This document shows, piece by piece, positions 9,092 to 17,200 of a DNA stretch of 18,444 nt. The position numbers and the translations under genes are program-made. The DNA lies in the NCBI GenBank assembly GCA_016292745.1, contig JAEDFO010000051.1, positions 1 to 18,444 on the forward strand. The letters run 5' to 3'. How positions within the stretch are numbered: the stretch's first letter is position 1; each line of letters starts with the position of its first letter. The notes under the pieces are model-generated. The model had not been told where the DNA came from, made no database searches, and saw only the letters and a program-made list of their open reading frames with translations. The DNA is from Muribaculaceae bacterium. GTDB taxonomy: Bacteria; Bacteroidota; Bacteroidia; Bacteroidales; Muribaculaceae.

Positions 9092-10072
9092 ATGAAAAAA
9101 GTATTAAAATCAATATTGTGCATTCTGGCCGTATTTGCCATGGTTGCCTGCAACAGCGACGACGAGGTGGAACAGCCTACTGCATCGGTTTCCATTAACA
9201 AGACCACTCTTAACATCAACGAGTCAATGGAAATCCACTTTACCGGCTCGGCAAGCGATGTTGTGGTTTACACAGGCGATCTCAATCACTGTTACGACCT
9301 GCGCGAAGAGAGCAACTACGGCTTGGTGGTCAACAAAGGTCTGTTCACATACGCCTACTCCACTCCGGGAACCTACACCGTTGTGGTTGTGGCCACTAAC
9401 CACGGCAACGAAGGCAAAGACATCAAGCGCGACACTTATACCTTCGATGTCAAAGTGATTGATGACGTCACCACAATCGATAAGATTTCGGCTCCGGCTG
9501 TATTGTACGACGAAGTGTTTGCAACAGCAGTCAACGAAAACGACTGGGTGCTGGCTTTGCCTCGCAAAATCAAGTACAAGACATCTACTCCAAGCGTATC
9601 GCTGAGCCAGAAACTCAAATTCTACATCGAATCGGATATGTCTGAAATCAGCATCGACGGCAAGGCTTATGCAACCAACACCAAGTATAATCTTGCCAAC
9701 CCACTGGCCATCAACGTCCGCTCGCATGAAGGTTCGGAACGCAACTACACGCTCTATACCATAAACTATGGTGAGTTCAAGACATTTGAACTCCTTGGCG
9801 TGAAGGGTAAAATCACCCGCACCGAGTACGACTACAGCTACTACGAAATCAACCTCGAAGTGCCTGCAGGAAGCGACCTGTCGAGCGTAGCTCCTAAGTT
9901 CACCCTCTATAGCACCAACGAAGTGCCTTATATCGATGGCGTTGAGCAGATTTCTGAACAGACAACGGTCGACTTTACAAAGCCTGTTACCTACAAATTC
10001 GTGTGCTCGCATCCTCAGAAGCCTGAGCTTAAGCTCGAATCGACCTGTGTGGTGACAGTTTCCGTAAAATAA
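9092..10072 (+). CDS. Putative surface glycan-binding lipoprotein (SusE-position, PKD-like domain)
   Basis: This 326-residue lipoprotein has a lipobox-type signal ending MVAC (Cys20) and acidic residues just after it (NSDDEVE), which suggests export to the outer surface. Residues about 30-125 look like an Ig/PKD-type domain: paired strands, then a segment ending AYSTPGTYTVVVVATNHG, as in PKD-like domains of SusE-type proteins. Residues about 130-215 form a beta-rich middle part. Residues about 220-326 look like a second beta-sandwich containing VAPKFTLYS and TTVDFTKPVTYKF, similar to uncharacterised domains common in Bacteroidota PUL lipoproteins. Its place straight after the SusD-like gene argues for a surface glycan-binding protein that gathers substrate for the transporter. 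No enzymatic motif is visible. A strong hairpin closes this unit. The ligand is unknown. Confidence 0.8.
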   Translation: MKKVLKSILCILAVFAMVACNSDDEVEQPTASVSINKTTLNINESMEIHFTGSASDVVVYTGDLNHCYDLREESNYGLVVNKGLFTYAYSTPGTYTVVVVATNHGNEGKDIKRDTYTFDVKVIDDVTTIDKISAPAVLYDEVFATAVNENDWVLALPRKIKYKTSTPSVSLSQKLKFYIESDMSEISIDGKAYATNTKYNLANPLAINVRSHEGSERNYTLYTINYGEFKTFELLGVKGKITRTEYDYSYYEINLEVPAGSDLSSVAPKFTLYSTNEVPYIDGVEQISEQTTVDFTKPVTYKFVCSHPQKPELKLESTCVVTVSVK

Positions 10073-10112
10073 CCTCAACGTATTCTTTTTATAAGCGAGA
10101 ATCATTGACCCG

Positions 10113-10144
10113 AAGGGGGCAGATTTGCGTCTCTGCCCCCTTTT
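10113..10144 (+). terminator. Strong terminator-type hairpin after the SusC/SusD/lipoprotein unit
   Basis: AAGGGGGCAGA (10113-10123) pairs perfectly with TCTGCCCCCTT (10132-10142) around an eight-base loop (10124-10131). The last stem Ts run into further Ts up to 10144, and the downstream sequence is AT-rich. It stands 40 bases after the stop of the lipoprotein gene and only 22 bases before the next ATG. With so little room for a complete promoter downstream, it may work as a partial terminator or attenuator inside a longer operon. Confidence 0.85.
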
Positions 10145-10166
10145 AATAAATTAAAACATCGTAACG

Positions 10167-12200
10167 ATGAACCACAACAAACTCTATACAATTGCTATTA
10201 CTTTACTCTCGTTAGCCTCATATGCAACCCTCGGGGCAGCAACCAAGGAGCCTTACGACTTCTCGCGGCTGCTTTGGGATGTCAACTCACAGACAGTGCT
10301 GTTCGAAAGTGGCAACTATAGCCGCATCATCGAACTTCAGGACGGACGTCTGATGGCCGTGGCCGAAACCTATGGCTCGCCAAGCGGTGTCAGAGTGTCG
10401 TTCAGCCCCAACTTCGGCTCTTCGTGGACATCGCCCGTGGTGGTTGCCCAAAATCCAAGTGCAATCAACAATGCCGTGCCCGACGCCATCCAACTTGCCG
10501 ACGGCACCATCATCGTGGGATACAACCCACGCCCAAAGACCCCTTATTCGTCCGACCGCCATTTCGGAATCCGTGCCGTCAGAAGCACCGACAATGGTGC
10601 CACATGGAGCGACCCGATTTTCATCTTCGATGCCGACTACAAAGGCGAGAACGGTTGTTGGGAACCATGTTTCCTCGAACTTCCATCGGGCGAAATCCAC
10701 TGCTACTTTGCCGACGAAAGCATCTACACATCATCGGGTGAACAACGCATCGCAGTGTGTCGTTCATTCGACAAAGGCCTCACCTGGAGCGCCCCCGAAA
10801 CGGTATCGTTCCGCGCAGGCTGCCGCGACGGAATGCCGGTGCCCATCATCACCGATGCCGGCGAAATAGTGGTCATAATTGAAGACTTCGGCCATTCGGG
10901 CTACTCCGGATTCCGCGCCACCACCGTACGCTGCACCCTCGAGGAAAACTGGAGCAACAGCAGCGCCGTGATTGGCAACGACCCCGACCGCCAAATGATT
11001 TTCAAAAACCCATCGGCCGATGCCGCCAACAACGTCTCGGCTGCACCATATCTGCGCCGTCTCGGCGACGACGAGACCATCGCATCGTGGCAAGGCAACT
11101 ACGGCCGAAACGGAGTGGGCGAAGGATACTTCGACATGTTTGTTGCCGTAGGCGACAAGGATGCCCGAAACTTCCATTGCATCACCGAACCGTTCGGCCT
11201 CAGCACCAATGCCCACTCGTTGTGGAACTCGGTGTCGTATATCCGTGGCGACAATTCGGTGATGGCTATCGGCTCGATTGGCGACGACAAGACCGGAAAT
11301 GCTATCAATATGATTAAAGGCCGCCCGCTGCGCTACATCGAGGCCAACTACGGCACTCCTAACCTCGACGGAACAGTCAGCACCGCCGACAACTATACAT
11401 TCCGCATGGCTCAGCAGATTCTAATGGCCAACAGCGACCGCAAACGAACCACCGCCGACTTCCTCTACGACAACCAGTATCTGTATCTGACGGCCCGAGT
11501 GGTCGACACCACCATAACCAGCGACAAATCGGACAACGACGGCGTGTATCTGTCGCTCGACATGAACAACGCCTGCAACGACTATCCGCTGGCCGGAATG
11601 TACCACATTTTCTTCAACATCGACGGCTCCGTTGAACTGCGCCACGGCGAGAACGTGGGCACCGCGGGCGGCGGGAAATGGGTGAAGGACGACGACACAT
11701 CAGCCATAATACTGAAGACCAATGTGAAATCGGTGTACTACGACATCGAAGCCGCAATTCCGTGGAGCGTGCTGGGACTGGAATCGGCTCCCGACGCATC
11801 GCAAACCATCCGCGCTAACGTGGCTGTGCGCAACCGTCGCGCTTCCGACATCGAATACATCACCATCCCGGCATGCGAGACTGTGCTGCCTACGGGCAAG
11901 GCCAACTCATATTCATGGCCTCAGCTGCGTCTGGGTGTGCCATCGGGTGTAGAAACTCCATCAATTGCCAAAGGCTCGGCCGACATTGCCATCTCGGCAC
12001 ACGGCGGATTGCTTTGCGTGGAAGCATCGTCCGACATTCGCTCAGTCGAGGTGTTTTCGCTCAACGGCACCAAGATAGCATCGGAGCGTCCCGCCACTTC
12101 GGCCTCCTTTCTGAAAGTGCCAACATCGGGCATCGGGATTGTGGCCGTGACAATGGCCGACGGCTCCAGTATTCGCCGAAAAATCGTATTCCACAAATAA
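10167..12200 (+). CDS. Secreted sialidase-superfamily/GH93-like propeller protein with CBM9-like domain and T9SS-like tail (copy 1)
   Basis: This 677-residue protein has a signal peptide of about 25 residues. Residues 26-385 form a BNR/Asp-box propeller, with STDNGATW and SFDKGLTW as Asp boxes. Conserved putative active-site segments are NGCWEP (Glu166), CYFADE (179-184), GCRDGMPV (Arg220-Asp221) and IIEDFG (Glu239). The sialidase FRIP motif and full Arg triad are not evident. The WEP and RDGMPV pattern recalls GH93 exo-alpha-1,5-arabinanases, so that is the preferred but unproven reading. Residues about 394-592 resemble a CBM9/DOMON-like domain (FLYDNQYLYLTARVVD, DNDGVYLSLD). Residues about 603-677 match a T9SS-type tail (VEVFSLNGTKIAS and a final RRKIVF). 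The preceding hairpin leaves 22 bases before the ATG, and the paralogue begins 18 bases after the stop. An alternative is an atypical sialidase or another exo-acting propeller enzyme. Confidence 0.75.
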   Translation: MNHNKLYTIAITLLSLASYATLGAATKEPYDFSRLLWDVNSQTVLFESGNYSRIIELQDGRLMAVAETYGSPSGVRVSFSPNFGSSWTSPVVVAQNPSAINNAVPDAIQLADGTIIVGYNPRPKTPYSSDRHFGIRAVRSTDNGATWSDPIFIFDADYKGENGCWEPCFLELPSGEIHCYFADESIYTSSGEQRIAVCRSFDKGLTWSAPETVSFRAGCRDGMPVPIITDAGEIVVIIEDFGHSGYSGFRATTVRCTLEENWSNSSAVIGNDPDRQMIFKNPSADAANNVSAAPYLRRLGDDETIASWQGNYGRNGVGEGYFDMFVAVGDKDARNFHCITEPFGLSTNAHSLWNSVSYIRGDNSVMAIGSIGDDKTGNAINMIKGRPLRYIEANYGTPNLDGTVSTADNYTFRMAQQILMANSDRKRTTADFLYDNQYLYLTARVVDTTITSDKSDNDGVYLSLDMNNACNDYPLAGMYHIFFNIDGSVELRHGENVGTAGGGKWVKDDDTSAIILKTNVKSVYYDIEAAIPWSVLGLESAPDASQTIRANVAVRNRRASDIEYITIPACETVLPTGKANSYSWPQLRLGVPSGVETPSIAKGSADIAISAHGGLLCVEASSDIRSVEVFSLNGTKIASERPATSASFLKVPTSGIGIVAVTMADGSSIRRKIVFHK

Positions 12201-12218
12201 AACCACAGCAATACCGTC

Positions 12219-14213
12219 ATGAATCGTTTTCTCACAATAATCACACTGGGCATCATTGCCACATCGGGCATCATTGCAGCCACATTCGAGCCTTACAACC
12301 GCTCACGCCTGTTCTGGGACATCTCGTCGCGAGTGCTCACCATCAGCAACGGCGTATACGGGCGTGTGTACGAACTGCAGAACGGCCGTATGGTGAGCGT
12401 GGCAGCGACCAGCAGCGGCTACACAATGTCGTTCAGCAACGACAAAGGCAAAACCTGGAACGACCAGAAAGCGCTGTTCAAGGCACGCGGCAACCGCCAC
12501 GTTGCTAATCCCGAAGTGTTCCAGATGAGCGACGGAACAGTACTCATCGGCTATAACGAACGGCCAAACACCCCATATGGTGCCGACCATCCGTTCCTAA
12601 TCACACTGCGACGCAGCACCGACAACTGCGAAACATGGAGCGAACCGATTACAATCTACACCGGCGACTATGTGTGGGAAAACGGCTGTTGGGAACCGAT
12701 ATTCCTTGAGCTCCCCTCGGGCGAACTGCAATGCTATTTCTCCGATGAAACTCCCTTCAAGACCACCAGTGAACAATATATCGTGATGAGCCGCTCGTTT
12801 GACGGCGGTTTCACCTGGACCAAGCCTATTATCACCTCGTATCGTGCCGGATGCCGCGACGGAATGCCCGTACCGGTTATCACCGAAGCCGGTGAGATTG
12901 TTTACACTATCGAGGACTTCGGACATCCGGGCTATTCCGGTTTCCGTGCCACCACCATCCGTACCACCCTCGAGGACAACTGGACCAGCGGATACGTTGA
13001 CGGCAACAGTTCTCGCCGCGAAATTGCTTTCGAGAATCCGAAAGTCAACGCCACTTCTCGCTCTCACGGCCCTTACGTGTGCCATATCCCCGAAACCGGC
13101 GAATATGCCATGGGATGGATGGGCGACTACGGCGACCGCGAGGGATTGAACCTCGACCTCGACTACTACGACATGTATGTAGCGGTGGGCGACAAGGACG
13201 TGCGCAATTTCAAGGCAATCACCGCCCCATTCGACATGCCTATGAACGAGCATGCCACCTGGATTTCGGTAGCCCACATCAGCGATGGAACAATTGCCGC
13301 CGTAGGTGAGACCATCAATGGCATCGAAATGATTAAAGGACGCCCCATGAAATCGTTCTCGGCTAACTACGGTACTCCTGCAATCGACGGCGATTTCCAT
13401 GACGACTGGACCGAGAAATTCGGTCGACAAGTTAAAATGGGCAGCACTAAACGTGGAACCAAATATTTTGACTATCTTTATGACAGTCAAAACCTATATT
13501 TCATAGCTACAGTCTTCGACAAGACAATTATCAGTGACAAGACCGACAACGACGGCGTTTACCTGTCGCTTGACCTCGGCAATCTCTGTTCCGACTACCC
13601 CATCGACGGCATTTACCGATTCTTCTTCGACTTGAACGGAACCGTTACCCTCCGTTCAGGCAGCACCATTGCGGGCACCAACGCCGGAAAATGGGTGAAG
13701 TCGGACATCACCAGCCAGATTCAATCAGTCGTTACCCTGAAATCGTCTTACTACATTATCGAGGCTGCAATTCCATGGAGCATGCTCGGATGCGACACTC
13801 CTCCGGTGAACCGGACCATGCGAACCGACATCAGCATAGCCAACAGAACCGACAGCGAACTCACCTACACCTCGATTGTCGACTCTGAAGAGGCCCTTCC
13901 GGCCGGTAAAGCCAACTCTCACACCTGGATGGAGTTCACCCTTAACGAAAACACCACCGGAGTGAGCACCCCGACGGCCGACGGCACCGCAAAGGTTTCG
14001 GCATGGTACGACGGTTCGCAAGTGAACGTCAGCACCGATGGCGAACTCATATCCCTCATCGAATTGTTCGCTCCCAATGGCTCGCTCGTTGCCTCAGAGA
14101 CACCAATGTCGCCTCAGTGCACTCTCACAGCCGGCAATTACCGTGGCATTGCTATACTGCGAATTACAACCGCCGACAATTCTAATGTTACCCGTAAAAT
14201 AGTGATTAAATAA
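12219..14213 (+). CDS. Secreted sialidase-superfamily/GH93-like propeller protein with CBM9-like domain and T9SS-like tail (copy 2)
   Basis: This 664-residue paralogue of the preceding gene has the same plan: signal peptide (about 21 residues), propeller (about 22-375), CBM9/DOMON-like domain (about 383-575) and T9SS-like tail (about 588-664, ending RKIVIK). The catalytic-looking segments are kept: NGCWEP (Glu159), CYFSDE, GCRDGMPV (Arg213-Asp214) and TIEDFG (Glu232). The 73-residue gap between the two Glu residues equals that in copy 1. One Asp box has decayed: STDNCETW has Cys where Gly is expected, while FSNDKGKTW and SFDGGFTW are fair copies. The strongest similarity to copy 1 is in the middle of the propeller and in the CBM9-like core; the extreme N-terminal blades differ more. 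The genes are 18 bases apart, so an old tandem duplication with different substrate preferences is likely. The HTCS gene follows after 22 bases. Confidence 0.75.
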   Translation: MNRFLTIITLGIIATSGIIAATFEPYNRSRLFWDISSRVLTISNGVYGRVYELQNGRMVSVAATSSGYTMSFSNDKGKTWNDQKALFKARGNRHVANPEVFQMSDGTVLIGYNERPNTPYGADHPFLITLRRSTDNCETWSEPITIYTGDYVWENGCWEPIFLELPSGELQCYFSDETPFKTTSEQYIVMSRSFDGGFTWTKPIITSYRAGCRDGMPVPVITEAGEIVYTIEDFGHPGYSGFRATTIRTTLEDNWTSGYVDGNSSRREIAFENPKVNATSRSHGPYVCHIPETGEYAMGWMGDYGDREGLNLDLDYYDMYVAVGDKDVRNFKAITAPFDMPMNEHATWISVAHISDGTIAAVGETINGIEMIKGRPMKSFSANYGTPAIDGDFHDDWTEKFGRQVKMGSTKRGTKYFDYLYDSQNLYFIATVFDKTIISDKTDNDGVYLSLDLGNLCSDYPIDGIYRFFFDLNGTVTLRSGSTIAGTNAGKWVKSDITSQIQSVVTLKSSYYIIEAAIPWSMLGCDTPPVNRTMRTDISIANRTDSELTYTSIVDSEEALPAGKANSHTWMEFTLNENTTGVSTPTADGTAKVSAWYDGSQVNVSTDGELISLIELFAPNGSLVASETPMSPQCTLTAGNYRGIAILRITTADNSNVTRKIVIK

Positions 14214-14235
14214 CCGCTTCCAATCTGAGCCCTTG

Positions 14236-17200
14236 ATGTACAAATTTATCCGACAGATTACACCGTTACTGTTGTTGCTGGCATCGCTTGCGATGTCGGC
14301 AAACAACAGTTACCGGTTTATCCACATCACCGGCAACGACGGTCTGTCGCATCAGCAGGTGGAGCACCTCATGCAGGACCACAAGGGCGAGATTTGGATT
14401 GGAACCCGAAACGGGCTACAACGATACAACGGCTACGAGATTATTTCATACTTCAACGACATCAACAACCCCAACTCGCTGCCTCACAACACCATTACAG
14501 CACTGTTTGAAGACTCCCGCAAACGCATTTGGGTGGCAACCGACAAAGGAGTGTGCCTGTTCCGTCCTGAATCGAACGATTTCAACGTTATTACAAGCGA
14601 CTACAAGCGCATGAACTCTATCATCGAGACTTCCAGCGGCAAAATCGTGTTCACCGGACAACAGTTGGCTTGGTACGACGAAGAAAACCAGTGCATTGTC
14701 AATGTTGAGCGCCGGCCCGAAAGCTACATCATTGCCTCGGCTATCGACTCGAACGATAACATCTTTGTGGCCAGCAACACATCGATAATGTACTACGACA
14801 CCTCTCTGAACCAAGCCACACAAATCAATTCGGAATACTTCTCCGACTTCCTCACCGGATTCGACGGCATTGTGCCACTGTTCTTCGACTCACGAGGCCG
14901 ACTGTGGGTGGGCCGTAACGGCGACGGCGTGATGTGGATTGATTTAGCTAAGGGAACATCGAAAATCTACCGCCCCGACGAAATTTCCGACGGCACAGTA
15001 CGCAAAATCACCGAGGACAAAAGCCACCGAATATGGCTCGGCACCGAAAAAGGGCTCACCATAATCAACCCCGACGAATCAATTGAAATTATCCGTCAGA
15101 ACTTCGTCGACAAAAACAAGCTCAACGACAATGCTGTGTACGATATCCTTTGCGACCGCGACGGAAACATCTGGGTGGGTACCTACTTCGGCGGTATCAA
15201 CGTGCTGCCGAAGAAAAACGAACTGTTCAACTGGATTGAACCAGGCTACGGCAACAACAACCTGCGAGGAAAAGCCATCCGCAAAATCATTGAACCGGTG
15301 CCGGGAACACTTTGGATTGCCTCGGAGGACGGCGGATTGAATATCCTCGACACTGCCACAGGGCAAATTGACCTTTTCAACAAAATACCGTCGCTGGGTC
15401 ACAACATCCATGATATTTTCCTCGACAACGAAATGTCGACCATCTGGATTGGAACATTCCGAAACGGCCTGTTCACTTACAACCTCAGAACCCACCAATA
15501 CAACCGATATCTGCCAAAGGACAACACCGGCATTCCATCCGATGCTGTCTTCCAGACTGTAAAGCAGCATAACGGCACCATATGGGTGGGTACAACACAA
15601 GGCTTGCGCAAATTCGACCCCAAAACTCAGTCGTTCGCAAAACCGAACCATCCGGCTCTCGACTTCAACTTCATATATTGCATGCTTGTCGACAACAACG
15701 ACAACGTGTGGGTGGGAACCCGTAACTTCGGCCTGTTTTGCATCGACTCGAGCACCAACGAAATAATCGAATGGGGCGAAAACTCCTTTACCGACAAATA
15801 TATAACCTGTCTGTTCCAATCCGACGACGGAACAATCTGGATTGGCACAAACAACAACGGCGTGCAGTTCATCGACAAGAATTCACAAACTCCGACACAT
15901 CTCACCCTCGATGTGACTCTGCTTAACTGCACCGTATGCAACATCATTGCCGACAACTCCAATTGCGTGTGGTTCTCTACCAACCAAGGCCTTTACCGAT
16001 ATAACCGCACCAGAAACGAGATAACCCGATTCACCGCCGAGGACGGCATCCCTTCGAACCAATTCAACTTCGCCTCTGGAATACTTGCCTCGAACGGTAT
16101 GCTCTATTTCGGCAGTGTGAACGGTTTGATTTCGTTCAACCCGGATATGATATCAACCCATCATCAGCAATTCGATGTGCATCTGCGACGCCTTACCATC
16201 GACGACATCCCTCAGACATCGCTCACAGACGGCTCGCCGCTCGTCCAAAACATTGACGATACCGAATCGATTACTCTATCCTACAACCAATCGCGCTCGT
16301 TCAGCATCGAATATGCAGTAGTGGCAATTGGCAGTTCCAATTCAATAAACTATCAGGTGCGACTGGTGGGTGTCGACAAGGAATGGCGCAACGTGGGCAC
16401 TGAACGCAAATTTGTGGGCTCAAACCTCAGCCCCGGTAAATATACGCTCCAAATCCGTGCCAACAACACTAATATTGGCTGGGACGAAGAGCCTACCAAG
16501 CAAATCACAATCGTAATCCGTCCACCGTTCTATCAATCGGGATGGGCATACACCCTCTATCTCATTGTCATCGCATTGGCCATAATCCTGGCCATCAGAA
16601 TTGCCAATGCCCGTATCAAGGACCGAAACGATGTGAAAATTGCAAACCTGCAAAAAGAGAAACTCGAGGAAATCAACCAACTGAAACTCGATTTCTTCAC
16701 CTCAGTTTCACACGAACTGAAAACCCCGTTGTCGCTAATCATGGTGCCGCTCAAATATATTGCGCAGCACTACACTCTGCAGTCCGACGCGTCGGAGAAA
16801 CTCGATGCCGCCATCAAGAACACCGAAAAGATGGTGGGGCTGATTGACGAACTCGTTACATTCAACAAAATGGAATCGGGCACATTCCGGTTCTACATCC
16901 AGAAAGGCAACCCGGTGCAATTCGTTGCCAACATTGTACAGCTGTTCTCCGAAATCATCTCCGAAAGCCAGCTGCAGCTTTACACTCATTTCGAGGACAA
17001 CGGCGAAGAGGTGTGGTTCTCGCCCGCCTACGTTGAACGCATTGTAAACAACCTGATGTCGAACGCCATCAAGTTTACATCGCCCGGCGGAAAGATTTCG
17101 GTGAGCGCCTCGATTTTCGAAAACGGCGACTCATTCACCCATCTGCGCATCGCCGTTGCCGATACCGGCATAGGTATTGCCGCCGAAGAACAGCAGAACA

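Noticed and set aside
9224..10105. Antisense open frame (293 codons) opposite the third lipoprotein gene
   Set aside because: The sense strand has a clear lipobox and domain pattern and fits the operon spacing; the antisense product is low-complexity in character and unrecognised.
12597..13490. Antisense open frame (297 codons) opposite the second propeller gene
   Set aside because: It mirrors conserved sense motifs shared with the paralogue, so it is a shadow; no start context or recognisable domain.
14233..14235. TTG as start codon of the HTCS gene
   Set aside because: The ATG immediately after it gives the same signal peptide and is the far more usual start, so 14236 was chosen.
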